A stretch of DNA of 64,000 bases from Maridesulfovibrio zosterae DSM 11974 (GTDB lineage: Bacteria; Desulfobacterota; Desulfovibrionia; Desulfovibrionales; Desulfovibrionaceae), in NCBI RefSeq assembly GCF_000425265.1, contig NZ_KE384342.1, positions 886,245-950,244 of the forward strand, in the 5' to 3' direction. The position numbers were made by a program, and so were the translations under genes. Below the pieces are notes generated by a model. It was given only the letters and a program-made list of their open reading frames with translations. It did not search any database and was not told where the DNA came from. Of the stretch, positions 17,975 through 27,082 are shown one piece after another; within the stretch, counting starts at the first letter, position 1; every line of letters starts with the position of its first letter.

Positions 17975-18889
17975 ATGAGGCTTTTGACTCGATCTGACTT
18001 TGACGGCTTAGCCTGTGCTGTTTTGCTTACAGACGTAGGGATCATGGATAACTGGATGTTCGTACATCCCAAAGATGTTCAAGACGGAAGGTATCCAGGT
18101 GACCCCAATGACATCGTTGCCAACGTCCCTTACATTGAAGGTTGTGGATACTGGTTTGACCACCACTCAAGTGAAGAGGAACGGTTGGGAATAGATTTTA
18201 ATTTTAAAGGAATGTCTAAAAGTGCTAAAAGTGCTGCCAGAGTTATTTGGGAATATTTCGGCGGTAACAGTCATTTCGGTGATAAATTTGATGAGATGCT
18301 GCACTATGTAGATAAAGTCGATAGCGGAGATTTGACGGCAGAAGAGATTGAAAACCCTAAAGGATGGGTACTGCTAGGCTTCATAATGGACCCCCGCACA
18401 GGACTTGGACGGTACAGACATTTCAATGTAAGCAATTACCAACTCATGGAAAACCTTATTGAATACTGCAGAAATATGGAAATCCAAGAGATTCTGACCC
18501 TTCCAGATGTAAAGGAACGTGTTGAGCTATACTTTGCACGTGATAAACAGTTTCGGGAAATGCTTAAAGAGCGAGTTGAATTATTCGGAAATGTCGCAAT
18601 ACTGGACCTTAGGGAACAGGAAGAAATTTACCCCGGAAACCGTTTCACCCTCTACTCAATGTACCCGAAATGTAATATCAGCATTCAGATCATATGGGGT
18701 AAAATGAAACAAAACACTGTTTTCTCAGTAGGACACAGTATCATTAACCGCACAAGTAATATTGATGTTGGAAGCGTTATGCTTAAATTCGGAGGAGGCG
18801 GACATAAACAGGTCGGAACCTGCCAAGTTCCCCACGACGAAGTAGATGCAGTACTGGGACAAATGGTTGCATCATTTATGGAAAACTAA
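17975..18889 (+). CDS. DHH-family phosphoesterase (exopolyphosphatase-like)
   Basis: 304 residues. The start MRLLTRSDFDGLACAVLL carries the first metal motif (DFDG); the DHH signature is in YWFDHHSSEEE; the DHHA1-type C-terminus is MLKFGGGGHKQVGTCQV. Such enzymes cleave phosphodiester or polyphosphate-type bonds with Mn2+; the natural substrate of this branch is not known to me. The ATG at 17975 is preferred to the one at 17963 because GGAG is inside the earlier codons at the right distance. Ends at a shared terminator with the convergent peptidase gene. Confidence 0.85.
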   Translation: MRLLTRSDFDGLACAVLLTDVGIMDNWMFVHPKDVQDGRYPGDPNDIVANVPYIEGCGYWFDHHSSEEERLGIDFNFKGMSKSAKSAARVIWEYFGGNSHFGDKFDEMLHYVDKVDSGDLTAEEIENPKGWVLLGFIMDPRTGLGRYRHFNVSNYQLMENLIEYCRNMEIQEILTLPDVKERVELYFARDKQFREMLKERVELFGNVAILDLREQEEIYPGNRFTLYSMYPKCNISIQIIWGKMKQNTVFSVGHSIINRTSNIDVGSVMLKFGGGGHKQVGTCQVPHDEVDAVLGQMVASFMEN

Positions 18890-18903
18890 TAATTTTTAAG
18901 TTA

Positions 18904-18937
18904 CAGAAAAAGCCTGCTGAAATGCAGGCTTTTTCTG
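18904..18937. terminator. Bidirectional terminator
   Basis: CAGAAAAAGCCTGC (18904-18917) pairs perfectly with GCAGGCTTTTTCTG (18924-18937); A and T runs on both sides serve both converging genes. Confidence 0.9.
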
Positions 18938-18957
18938 GCAGCGGACTTAACAAGACT

Positions 18958-20064
18958 TTAACTTTTCATCGTCTCAGCAACAAGACGGGTGCAATCTGTT
19001 AAAGATTTAATTTTAATAAACTCATCAATAGTATGGACTTTTGACATCCCTATGCCCAAAGTCAACACGCTATATCCTTTACCATAAAGGACATTCCCGT
19101 CACTTCCTCCTCCGGTAGCCACCCTGCTGGATTCAAGACCTATTTTTTTGCAGCATTCTTCGACCTTACAAAGCAAAGGACTATCAGCAGCAACATGAAG
19201 TGCAGGATAAGAAATATCATATTTAAATTCATATTCACCACCAACCTTTTGAACAGCATCAGAACAACACCTTTCCATGTGCTGAAGTTGTGTAGACAAA
19301 GACTCATCTAGTGTCGAGCGCGCTTCTGCCGTAAGCACAGTTCTGTCTGCAACAATATTTGTTACTGTTCCACCCTCGATATGTCCTAAGTTGGCGGTTG
19401 TATTCTTGTCTATTCGCAGCAGACTCATATTGGAAACAGCCTCCGCTGCAATCTGGATAGCACTTATTCCATCTTCAGGTACTATTCCGGCATGGGCTGA
19501 CTTACCAGTAAACGTCATCTCAATACGTGCTTTTGCAGGGGCTTCAACAACTAAACTGCCGACATGTCCTCCAGAATCAAGAACCAAAACATTTTTAGCA
19601 GGAAGCAGGCTCGAATCCATATATTTTGCGCCATACATACCGGACTCTTCACAAATAGAAAACATTAAATATATATCAGGATGTAAAATAGACTCTTCTT
19701 CAATATGTGTTATGGCTTCGATCATGACTGCAATTCCGGCTTTATCATCGCTGCCTAGAACAGTATCACCTGCACTGCGCACAACATCACCATCAATCAC
19801 AGGCTCAACACCTAAACATGGCTGCACGCAATCCATATGAGCAGAAAAAGCTATTGGATCACCACTTCCTGTTGCTGGAATACGCACAAAAACATTTCCA
19901 GTATTACCTCCGCAATTATCCCCTGCATTGTCTCTATTAACTTCATACCCTCTATCTTTCATCATTTCATATAAACAATCTGCCATCCCTTTCTCTTTTA
20001 AAGAGGGGCTATCGATCTTCACCAACTCAAAAAAAAGACTCAAAATTCTATCTTTATTAATCAT
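18958..20064 (-). CDS. M20-family metallopeptidase (PepT-like)
   Basis: 368 residues with the di-zinc M20 layout: FSAHMDCVQP (first His and Asp), GSDDKAGIAV (bridging Asp), CEESGMYGAKY (catalytic Glu pair), VLDSGG (Asp ligand) and, near the end, SKVHTIDEF (last His). The central dimerisation domain contains GKSAHAGIVPEDGISA. It probably trims small peptides in the cytoplasm, like tripeptidase T, though related enzymes cleave other amides. The ATG at 20064 follows GGAGATAAT; an upstream in-frame start at 20088 is less likely. Monocistronic. Confidence 0.9.
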   Translation of the reverse strand: MINKDRILSLFFELVKIDSPSLKEKGMADCLYEMMKDRGYEVNRDNAGDNCGGNTGNVFVRIPATGSGDPIAFSAHMDCVQPCLGVEPVIDGDVVRSAGDTVLGSDDKAGIAVMIEAITHIEEESILHPDIYLMFSICEESGMYGAKYMDSSLLPAKNVLVLDSGGHVGSLVVEAPAKARIEMTFTGKSAHAGIVPEDGISAIQIAAEAVSNMSLLRIDKNTTANLGHIEGGTVTNIVADRTVLTAEARSTLDESLSTQLQHMERCCSDAVQKVGGEYEFKYDISYPALHVAADSPLLCKVEECCKKIGLESSRVATGGGSDGNVLYGKGYSVLTLGIGMSKVHTIDEFIKIKSLTDCTRLVAETMKS

Positions 20065-20225
20065 ATTATCTCCATATATTTTAAACAAAAAATATCATTT
20101 AACACGCTGATTGAACAGATTAAATTTTACCCAAAACGACCATGAATGAAATCTGTAGATAAAAACAATAAAAAATAACATTCAAACTTTGTAAAAATTA
20201 AATTAAAAAAAAACTTACATTAAAA

Positions 20226-20252
20226 ATCAAGTAAAATAATTTTATACTTGAT
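20226..20252. promoter_or_regulatory. Inverted repeat upstream of the lectin gene
   Basis: ATCAAGTA (20226-20233) and TACTTGAT (20245-20252) flank an 11-base AT core, 65 bases before the start codon. It looks like an operator or a weak hairpin. Confidence 0.45.
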
Positions 20253-20317
20253 TGATAGGAAGTAAGTACATATATATAGAGTATAAAGATGGATTAAAAT
20301 ATCCTGGGGAGGATAAA

Positions 20318-20881
20318 ATGAAAAAAACATTAGTAGTAGTCACATCGGCAATACTTGTAATTATACTTACAATTCCGGCTGTTGCATCAAATTTTGTTTT
20401 AGGGAATTCACAATACACATTGGTAAAATCCAGCGGAATAAGCTGGGACGATGCAAAAAATGAAGCAGCAGCCAGAGGAGGTCATCTGGTGACCATAACC
20501 TCTCCAACTGAGAATGACTACATTAAGAACACAGTACTTAACGGTCAGGAAAAGGCTTATTGGCTGGGAGGAGTTCAATCTGGCGATCAAAATAAGAAAA
20601 CTCCTTTAAGTAACTGGAGCTGGATCACCGGTGAGGATTTTACTTTCACCGACTGGTATCCGAGTGAACCGAATAATGCCGGTAATAAAAATGAAATCCA
20701 CATGAGCGCCGATTCAAGATACGGTTTTCAGTGGAATGATGAAGGTGCAGCTGTTAAACAACAAATACGTGGATATATTATAGAAACACCAACAGCTCCA
20801 ACACCTATCCCAGGCGCTGTCTGGATTCTCGGAACCAGCCTTGCTGCTCTTTTCGGATTTAAGCGTAAGTTCAAGAAGTAA
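20318..20881 (+). CDS. Secreted C-type-lectin-domain protein with PEP-CTERM-like tail
   Basis: 187 residues. Signal peptide MKKTLVVVTSAILVIILTIP (cleavage near VASN). A C-type lectin fold follows: YTLVKSSGISWDDAKNEAAA, GGHLVTITSPTEND, YWLGG, WSWITGEDFTFTDWYPSEPN and a late QWNDE. EPN-type sequence is the classical sugar/calcium motif. The C-terminus PIPGAVWILGTSLAALFGF ends in a basic FKRKFKK, resembling the PEP-CTERM/exosortase sorting signal of exopolysaccharide-associated proteins. The ATG at 20318 is preceded by GGGGAGGATAAA. No exosortase is in the window. It probably ends up on the cell surface or in the matrix. Confidence 0.75.
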   Translation: MKKTLVVVTSAILVIILTIPAVASNFVLGNSQYTLVKSSGISWDDAKNEAAARGGHLVTITSPTENDYIKNTVLNGQEKAYWLGGVQSGDQNKKTPLSNWSWITGEDFTFTDWYPSEPNNAGNKNEIHMSADSRYGFQWNDEGAAVKQQIRGYIIETPTAPTPIPGAVWILGTSLAALFGFKRKFKK

Positions 20882-20903
20882 AACTTACCTCATTAAAACA
20901 AAA

Positions 20904-20947
20904 TAAAAGCCCCGGATTCAAGCTTGAAGCATGAATCCGGGGCTTTC
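20904..20947. terminator. Bidirectional terminator between the lectin gene and hypC
   Basis: AAAGCCCCGGATTCA (20906-20920) and its complement (20932-20946) form a 15-base stem between two converging genes. Confidence 0.85.
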
Positions 20948-20967
20948 TTATGACAATGAAAAATTAT

Positions 20968-21225
20968 TTAAAAATTACACGCTTCAGGTTCAGTCCCATC
21001 GGCCAATTTGACCATATCTCTTAATATTTTAAGTGTTTCTTCAGCTTCTTTGGGATCAAGTTTGCGTAATGCGAATCCGGCATGAACTATCAAAAAATCA
21101 CCGACCTCGACTTCATCAGCCATAAGCATCAATGAAGCATCGAGAAAAGTTTCACCTTCTCCCACCCGGCAACGGGCTATTTGATTGTCAATGGATTCGA
21201 TTTCAACAGGAATAGCTAAACACAT
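20968..21225 (-). CDS. hypC: [NiFe]-hydrogenase maturation chaperone HypC
   Basis: 85 residues beginning MCLAIPVEIESI. The invariant Cys2 and the MCLAIP start are the HypC/HupF signature; HypC with HypD carries the Fe(CN)2CO group to the large subunit precursor. VGDFLIVHAGFALRKLDP is the conserved second half. Downstream of the hydrogenase protease by 26 bases, so probably one transcript with it. The ATG at 21225 follows AGAGGTGTTTCT. Confidence 0.95.
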   Translation of the reverse strand: MCLAIPVEIESIDNQIARCRVGEGETFLDASLMLMADEVEVGDFLIVHAGFALRKLDPKEAEETLKILRDMVKLADGTEPEACNF

Positions 21226-21251
21226 AGAAACACCTCTTAATTTGCTATTGA

Positions 21252-21743
21252 TTAAGCCCGCTTTTCAAAACTGCCACCGGCAGCTGTAACTTCTTCAAGC
21301 ACTTTTTCCATCATAAATGGAAGACGTGCCATAGTAACATCAGAAACATCATCATGCATGGTCTGGTAATCCTTAGGTTCAACACCTATAACCACACATT
21401 CAGGACGTCGATCACACAGTTCACACAAAACCATTGTATCAAGAAGATCAGTCTGATGCATTGAATCTTTAAAAGCAAGACTCCTACGCAAATCCTCTCC
21501 TGTCAAGCGATAAACCGAGCCGGGTTCATCATTGCCAAGCACAGCATCAACAACGATCAAAATATCACATTCCATCATGGGTCCCATCAACTTGGTCCCC
21601 AACGTCCCACCGTCCATCAGCTCAACATTTGAAGAAAAAGAATATTCCTTTTCAAGCTCCATAACGACCTTAACACCGATGCCTTCATCCGTAAAAAGGA
21701 TGTTTCCTACACCAAGTACCAAAATCTTCTTCTCATCCGTCAT
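21252..21743 (-). CDS. hynC: Hydrogenase large-subunit maturation endopeptidase
   Basis: 163 residues of the HyaD/HybD protease family: KILVLGVGNILFTDEGIGVK (first nickel-sensing acidic residue in DEG), VELMDGGTLG (second), and DSMHQTDLLD with the conserved His. It removes the C-terminal tail of the hydrogenase large subunit after nickel insertion. GGAGG lies 9 bases before the ATG. It follows hynBA after a terminator and about 300 bases, so it may be transcribed partly by read-through, partly by its own promoter. Confidence 0.92.
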   Translation of the reverse strand: MTDEKKILVLGVGNILFTDEGIGVKVVMELEKEYSFSSNVELMDGGTLGTKLMGPMMECDILIVVDAVLGNDEPGSVYRLTGEDLRRSLAFKDSMHQTDLLDTMVLCELCDRRPECVVIGVEPKDYQTMHDDVSDVTMARLPFMMEKVLEEVTAAGGSFEKRA

Positions 21744-21984
21744 TAAAGATGCCTCCGGCGGCTTTTTGGGACACTACGAAATCCTGATGAAATAAGCTTT
21801 CACAAATTTTTATTAAAAGGACTCTGCTTACCTGATCGTGTCCGGTTTAATCAAAAAAACAACCAGCATTATATGCCTAACCAACTAGAATATTTATTAT
21901 CTAAAAACATCTACGTAAAGAAACTTAAATGAGAATTCCCAATTCAGCAAGTGTCAATTCGCATTTTGAATGGCTTAAATAATA

Positions 21985-22016
21985 AAAAACGGGAACCCGG
22001 TGAACCCGGATTCCCG
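21985..22016 (-). terminator. Terminator after hynA
   Basis: CGGGAA / TTCCCG outer stem (21990-21995, 22011-22016) with an inner CCGG / CCGG stem, followed by T6 on the minus strand, directly downstream of the large subunit gene. Confidence 0.8.
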
Positions 22017-22040
22017 CCTATAAGTCTTCAGTTCAAGTTA

Positions 22041-23750
22041 TTACATAATCTTGAATTTGTGAACTTCGTTAGTCTTTGCATCAATAACGTGTACACCACA
22101 TGCGATACAAGGATCGTATGAATGGACAGTACGCAGAATTTCAACAGGACGTTTAGCATCAGCAATAGGAGTACCCATGAGGGCTTCTTCAACTGCAGAC
22201 ATTTTATTCTGGTTACAACGGGGGCCGAGGTTCCATGTTGAAGGCACAACAAGCTGGAAGTTCTCGATTTTGCCACCTTTGATTTTAATCCAGTGAGACA
22301 GACCACCACGAGGTGCGCCAACAAATCCAACGCCTTCTGCTTCATCAGGCATTTCCCAATCTACTGCGAGATCAGTATTTCCGGAAGCAATGTTGTCTTC
22401 AAGGTTGTTAACCCAGTCAGCAATCTTGTTACCAACAACGAGTGTTTCAATACCACGAGCTGCAGTACGACCCAAAGTTGAGAAAAGAGCTTCAGGACCA
22501 ACACCGAGAGTGTCTAAAACAGACTTTACAACAGGTGTGAAATCTTTTTGTCCTCTAGCAAAAGCGGTGAGAACATGAGCCAGCGGACCTACTTCCATGG
22601 ACTCACCTTTATAGCGGGGAGCTTTCATCCATGAGTAGCGGTCACGGTCTTCATAATTTGTGTACTGAGGATCGGTTTCACCTTCATACGGATGCAGGGA
22701 AGATTCACCTTTGTACCAGCTATGTTTGATGTCTTCTTTAATGGCATCAGGATTGAAATCCATTACATTGCTGAGATCTCTGTTCATGATAACACCCTGA
22801 GGGATGAAACGACTGTTGATGTCGGTTTCTTTTTCAGGGAATTCACCAAAACTGAGGAAGTTATGTGTTCCACCGATTCCAGCCCAGTCTTTGTAATAAG
22901 AAGCAACCATAAGCAGATCAGGAATATAACACTCTTTAACGAAAGCAAGTGTTTCGTTATAAAGATCTTTATACTGCTGAATGCGTTCTTTGCTCAAAGA
23001 ATCGTAGCAGGTTACGCCGCCGACGATTGTGAACTGGGTGTGGGGGTTCTTTGCACCGAATACAGCCATTGCACGTGCAGCCTTAACCTGAAGATGAAGA
23101 CCTTCAAGGTAGTGAGCAGTAGCAATAAGGTTTTCTTCAGGCTTCAGATAGTATGCATCGTGTCCACCAAGGAAATATGCATTGGTGAAAATACCAAGCT
23201 GGCCGGAATCAACAAAAGCTTTCAGTTTAGTCTGAACTGCTTTAAGATCTTCAGGCTTGGTAACACGTTCTGACTGACTGTTGGCAATTGCAGCAGCTTT
23301 AACAGGATCAGCCTGCAATGCGCTTACTACATCTACCCAGTCCAGAGCATGCAGATGATAGAAATGAACAATATGGTCATGCAGATACTGAGATGCCATC
23401 ACCAGATTACGGATGATACGGGCATTTTCAGGCAGATGTTTATCAACACCTACAGCGTTATCAACAGCGCGGGTAGAAGCAAGAGCATGCACGTAAGTAC
23501 AAACACCGCATGAACGCTGGGTAAAATGCTGAGCATCTCTGGGGTCACGTCCTTTCAGGATGATTTCCAGACCACGGAAGAGCTGTGCACTACTCCAGAC
23601 ATTGCTTACTTTGCCGTTTTCCACTTCAACTTCGATTTTGAGGTGTCCCTCAATACGGGTAAGCGGATCGACAATTACCGGACCGGTATATTTTTTATCG
23701 AAAGGGGTAGCCATTACAGCTGGTCCCGTTTTAGTCCTGCAAGAAGACAT
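22041..23750 (-). CDS. hynA: Periplasmic [NiFe] hydrogenase large subunit
   Basis: 569 residues, carrying the Ni-Fe active site that splits or makes H2. The proximal motif is QRSCGVCTYVHA and the distal one is HSYDPCIACGVHVID; all four nickel ligands are Cys (the C-terminal one is TGT, not TGA), so this is a [NiFe], not [NiFeSe], enzyme. The sequence after DPCIACGVH is the short tail removed by the protease. The protein has no signal peptide and would cross the membrane with the Tat-exported small subunit. I chose the ATG at 23750 (GGAGG seven bases upstream; MSSCRTK matches the family's MSGCR start). Confidence 0.97.
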   Translation of the reverse strand: MSSCRTKTGPAVMATPFDKKYTGPVIVDPLTRIEGHLKIEVEVENGKVSNVWSSAQLFRGLEIILKGRDPRDAQHFTQRSCGVCTYVHALASTRAVDNAVGVDKHLPENARIIRNLVMASQYLHDHIVHFYHLHALDWVDVVSALQADPVKAAAIANSQSERVTKPEDLKAVQTKLKAFVDSGQLGIFTNAYFLGGHDAYYLKPEENLIATAHYLEGLHLQVKAARAMAVFGAKNPHTQFTIVGGVTCYDSLSKERIQQYKDLYNETLAFVKECYIPDLLMVASYYKDWAGIGGTHNFLSFGEFPEKETDINSRFIPQGVIMNRDLSNVMDFNPDAIKEDIKHSWYKGESSLHPYEGETDPQYTNYEDRDRYSWMKAPRYKGESMEVGPLAHVLTAFARGQKDFTPVVKSVLDTLGVGPEALFSTLGRTAARGIETLVVGNKIADWVNNLEDNIASGNTDLAVDWEMPDEAEGVGFVGAPRGGLSHWIKIKGGKIENFQLVVPSTWNLGPRCNQNKMSAVEEALMGTPIADAKRPVEILRTVHSYDPCIACGVHVIDAKTNEVHKFKIM

Positions 23751-23803
23751 ATACAATCCTCCAAAATAGAAAGTTAGTTCAATAGACTATAACCCAAGTA
23801 TAA

Positions 23804-24751
23804 CTAGCTTTGCTCGTAGAACGGGCTCATTTCATCCCAGAAATCCGGCTCACTACAGCCAATACAGGGATGGCCAGCTTCGACAGGCCAGTTGGTCTGA
23901 TTAAACTTGACTTTAGGACAGTTATTGTAGGTGTCTGGTCCTTTACAACCCAGCTCGTAGAGACAATATCCTTTTTTAGCTTCTTCAGATGCAAAGGAAG
24001 GTGCAAATTCATCAGCTTCAAAGTGTACAAGTCTCGGACAGTTGTCATGTACGGATTCACCGTAAAAGAGAGAAGGACGGCCATCACTATCGAGTTCGGG
24101 AACCCCCTTAGTCAGATAGTGAACAACAGTTCCAACGAAGTTGAACGGGTTGGTAGGACAACCTGGTAGATTAACAGTAGTCACTCCGCCAAGAGCTTTG
24201 GAAACACTCACAGCTTTAGACGGATTTGGTGCTGCTGCCTGAACACCACCATAAGAAGAACAGGTACCGATACAGATAGTAGCTTTTGCACCAGGTACGA
24301 TTTCTTTTACGATATCCAGCATTGATTTGCCGGCGACCTTACCCCAGGCACCATCTTCGATTGTAGGAACAGCACCTTCAACAACGCAGATATAGCCTTC
24401 AGGGGAATGAACTGCTTCATGCAGAGCTTCCTCAGCTTTATGACCTGCTGCTGCCATGATTGTTTCATGGTAGTCGAGAGAAATAGTGTCAAGAATCAAA
24501 GCATCAATGTACGGAGAAACAGTACGAAGAACAGCTTCTGAGCAGCCGGTACATTCAGCTGCATGCAGATAAACAACAGAAGGACGCCTCTTCTGGGTGA
24601 GAGCTTCCGCTACAGTTGGCGCAAAAGCGGGTCCCATACCCATAACAGCGGCAGTTGTTGCGCAGAACTTCATGAAGTCACGGCGTGATACGCCATTCTG
24701 CTCAAGGCGTTTTTCCGCTCCATCCTTTCCGAGTCCCACAGAGAATTTCAT
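23804..24751 (-). CDS. hynB: Periplasmic [NiFe] hydrogenase small subunit, Tat-exported
   Basis: 315 residues. A twin-arginine signal [20 protein letters not shown] directs export of the folded dimer. The proximal cluster motif is ECTGCSE, with further cluster Cys in [18 protein letters not shown], and the C-terminal block with [27 protein letters not shown] and [13 protein letters not shown]. It passes electrons from the Ni-Fe site through three FeS clusters to periplasmic cytochrome c3. The ATG at 24751 follows GGAGGTTTTT. The large subunit starts 53 bases later; the two form hynBA. Confidence 0.97.
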   Translation of the reverse strand: MKFSVGLGKDGAEKRLEQNGVSRRDFMKFCATTAAVMGMGPAFAPTVAEALTQKRRPSVVYLHAAECTGCSEAVLRTVSPYIDALILDTISLDYHETIMAAAGHKAEEALHEAVHSPEGYICVVEGAVPTIEDGAWGKVAGKSMLDIVKEIVPGAKATICIGTCSSYGGVQAAAPNPSKAVSVSKALGGVTTVNLPGCPTNPFNFVGTVVHYLTKGVPELDSDGRPSLFYGESVHDNCPRLVHFEADEFAPSFASEEAKKGYCLYELGCKGPDTYNNCPKVKFNQTNWPVEAGHPCIGCSEPDFWDEMSPFYEQS

Positions 24752-24796
24752 AAAAACCTCCATCCTCTAATTAAAGATCAGTGGGCCTAACCCCCT

Positions 24797-24836
24797 GGCA
24801 TCCAGATTTTCGATCCGATGCCTGAAACATATCTGG
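24797..24836 (-). ncRNA. Possible pseudoknot or switch in the hynBA leader
   Basis: On the minus strand CCAGAT (24836-24831) pairs with ATCTGG (24807-24802), and GGCATC (24822-24817) pairs with GATGCC (24802-24797). The order 1-2-1'-2' allows an H-type pseudoknot or two competing hairpins. Confidence 0.35.
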
Positions 24837-24859
24837 CACCAAAACCCGAATGCATACAA

Positions 24860-24889
24860 ATTTTATTTAACAATAACTGTTGTACTCAA
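24860..24889 (-). promoter_or_regulatory. Candidate promoter of hynBA
   Basis: TTGAGT (24884-24889) and TAAAAT (24860-24865) on the minus strand with an 18-base spacer. The near-palindrome AACAGTTATTGTT lies in the spacer and could be an operator. Confidence 0.35.
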
Positions 24890-25186
24890 AATATAAACAC
24901 TCTTGCTATTACATTTGTCATACAGTGGCTAATGTATTGAAAAATCTAATTACTCTTAAACCATTTTACTATGATAGCGTCAACCCCAAATGGTGAATTA
25001 TTGATTTGAATGGCTTATTTATGGACATATAGAAAAAAACAACACCAAATCACACGAATTTCGAATTCTTACTACATTGCGATACACAAATTATAAAAAC
25101 ATTATCATCGTCCACTAAAGACTTAGCTATTTAATAACATAATTGCCATTCTACTGAAAATTTAATTAATAAAATATCCTGAATAA

Positions 25187-25221
25187 ATAAAAAAAAGCGC
25201 AATCCCAAAAGGATTGCGCTT
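25187..25221 (-). terminator. Terminator after tmk
   Basis: AAGCGCAATCC (25195-25205) and its complement (25211-25221) with T8 on the minus strand. Confidence 0.9.
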
Positions 25222-25275
25222 ACAAAAAAACCAAAATTATCAATATGTTAAACTTTAAAAAAATTTTAACATTAT

Positions 25276-25914
25276 TTATCTATTTTTTAGGACCTCAACT
25301 GTTTTTGCTTTAATCTGCTCAAAAATTTCATCTGGAGTCTGTGCAGCGTCGACCACAAAGAAACGTTCATGGTTAAGAGCAGCCCAAGTCAGATAACCTT
25401 CACGTACACGGTTGTGAAATTCCAAAGATTCTGCCTCGAAACGCCCTTCCTCCTGCATTTTGTTCTCTTGCAAGTTGCGGGTCATAGCACGTTTAAGTCC
25501 CATCTCCGGATCAATATCAAGCAAAATAGTCAAATCAGGCCAGCAACCGGAAACAGCAACATCGTTTAATTCACGCAGCAACTTTGGATCAAGACCTCTT
25601 CCATAGCCCTGATACACAATTGTTGAGTCTGCAAAACGATCAGAAATAATAACTTTTCCAGCTTCAATTGCCGGACGGATTGTCTGGCTGACATGCTGCG
25701 CGCGATCAGCCAGATACAGAAAGAGTTCACTTTCACCTGTAAGGTCAGTGCTATCCATATTAAGTAAAATTTTGCGTAATTCCTTACCTATACGACTCCC
25801 ACCGGGTTCCAGGGTAACATCAACAGTGTGACCTGCCCCTTCTAGAAAAGCCTTAATAAGCTTAATCTGAGTAGTCTTTCCGGTTCCTTCTATCCCCTCA
25901 AAGGTAATGAACAT
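25276..25914 (-). CDS. tmk: Thymidylate kinase
   Basis: 212 residues. P-loop [19 protein letters not shown], the DR motif in [19 protein letters not shown] and the lid region ([17 protein letters not shown]). It phosphorylates dTMP to dTDP. The ATG at 25914 follows GGAGGCTCA and lies inside the end of the upstream nuclease gene (overlap 25 bases), so the two are co-translated. Confidence 0.96.
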   Translation of the reverse strand: MFITFEGIEGTGKTTQIKLIKAFLEGAGHTVDVTLEPGGSRIGKELRKILLNMDSTDLTGESELFLYLADRAQHVSQTIRPAIEAGKVIISDRFADSTIVYQGYGRGLDPKLLRELNDVAVSGCWPDLTILLDIDPEMGLKRAMTRNLQENKMQEEGRFEAESLEFHNRVREGYLTWAALNHERFFVVDAAQTPDEIFEQIKAKTVEVLKNR

Positions 25915-26924
25915 TGAGCCTCCGTTTTTTTTATATCGCACTTGCTTGACGGGTTATCCGGAGATTTTTCCGGCTTATACAGATATCGGTCTAAAAATCT
26001 CTGGTAAGGAGTCCAATTTGAACCGGAACCTTCCAGTTTATCCAGTTCTGCAAAAATGGTATTCATTTTCGCATCAATATTATCTGCAAAATGTAAAATA
26101 AAGGCCTCAGGAGTCTTAGGCCGTTTTGGTGCACCATATTCATATTCCCCATGATGAGAAAGAATCAAATGCTTTAAATGAAGTTTAAGTTTACTGTCCA
26201 AATCCTTTGCTTTTTGCAGAAAAGGTTCAAGAACTTCTACTCCAATATAAATGTGCCCTAACAGCCGTCCCTCATCTGTATAGTCATTGGTAAGCCCACC
26301 GGACAACTCCCAAGCCTTACCAATATCATGAAAAATTGCAGCCGCAAGAACAATCTGGCGATCCACATCTGGATAGTTATCACAAATAGACATACATAGC
26401 TTAGCAACAGTCAAAGTATGCTCAAGCAGACCTCCTACATACGCATGGTGTACTGTCTTGGCTCCAGTTGCTGTCAACAGCCTGTCATAAACTTCTTCAT
26501 CTCTCAACACCTTACGGCAGAACTTCTTCCACGGCAGATGAACCATGTGCTCTGCTATCAGATAGTCCAACTCCTGCATCATTTCTTCAGGTTTTTCAGG
26601 ACTGGAGGGAAGAAATTCAGTGATGTCAAACTGATTATGCTCAGGATTTAAAATTTCAAAAACCTCAACAGTAAGTTGCGGTTTATCTCTGTAAGAACCA
26701 ACCATTCCTCCGGCAACAACAAACATTCCTGATTCAATAGTTTGAAATGATTGACTTAACGGGCTCCAGATTTTAGCTTCAACCGTACCGGAATTGTCCT
26801 GCAAACGCAGATTCCAGAACGGACCATTACGGGATTCACGGAGCTGAGCATCCCCCACGAGGAAAAGATCTCTGACCCTTTCCCCGTTTATAAAGTCTTT
26901 AATATATGTAGTTTTTTGCGACAC
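25890..26924 (-). CDS. YhaM-like 3'-5' exoribonuclease (OB fold + HD domain)
   Basis: 344 residues. N-terminal OB-fold nucleic-acid-binding domain ([35 protein letters not shown]), then a metal-dependent HD domain with [27 protein letters not shown] (HD pair), LGHIYIG and [11 protein letters not shown]. This architecture is that of B. subtilis YhaM, a 3'-5' exonuclease. The start is GTG at 26924 with a weak ribosome site (AGGAATAGCAAGAAGT). It overlaps tmk, forming a two-gene operon. Confidence 0.85.
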   Translation of the reverse strand: MSQKTTYIKDFINGERVRDLFLVGDAQLRESRNGPFWNLRLQDNSGTVEAKIWSPLSQSFQTIESGMFVVAGGMVGSYRDKPQLTVEVFEILNPEHNQFDITEFLPSSPEKPEEMMQELDYLIAEHMVHLPWKKFCRKVLRDEEVYDRLLTATGAKTVHHAYVGGLLEHTLTVAKLCMSICDNYPDVDRQIVLAAAIFHDIGKAWELSGGLTNDYTDEGRLLGHIYIGVEVLEPFLQKAKDLDSKLKLHLKHLILSHHGEYEYGAPKRPKTPEAFILHFADNIDAKMNTIFAELDKLEGSGSNWTPYQRFLDRYLYKPEKSPDNPSSKCDIKKTEAQCSLPLRG

Positions 26925-27082
26925 TTCTTGCTATTCCTAAATTGCTTTGATACCTCGCCCCTAGGCGTTCGCATTTTTAATTAACCAATGGCGTTTTACA
27001 ACCGCCCGGAATTTGTATTCATAGTCAAACCATCGGAAGCCTGTCCAATTTTTTTTGGCCTTTTCTTCCTTGGAGAACAAAA

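Larger units (their letters stand above)
24752..25186. other. Intergenic region upstream of hynBA
   Basis: AT-rich spacer between hynB and the tmk terminator. It contains the candidate hyn promoter and the folded leader listed separately. From about 24890 to 25186 I see no gene, repeat or recognisable site. Confidence 0.6.

Noticed and set aside
22041-23750. Large subunit as a selenocysteine [NiFeSe] enzyme
   Set aside because: The C-terminal nickel ligand codon is TGT, not TGA.
24830-24852. TGGCAC...TGCAT as a sigma-54 promoter before hynBA
   Set aside because: GG and GC are 15 bases apart instead of 10, and it is on the strand opposite to hyn.
21966-25020. The 12-base string TTGAATGGCTTA occurring at about 21967 and 25011
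   Set aside because: Matches of this length are expected by chance in 64 kb; no wider repeat.
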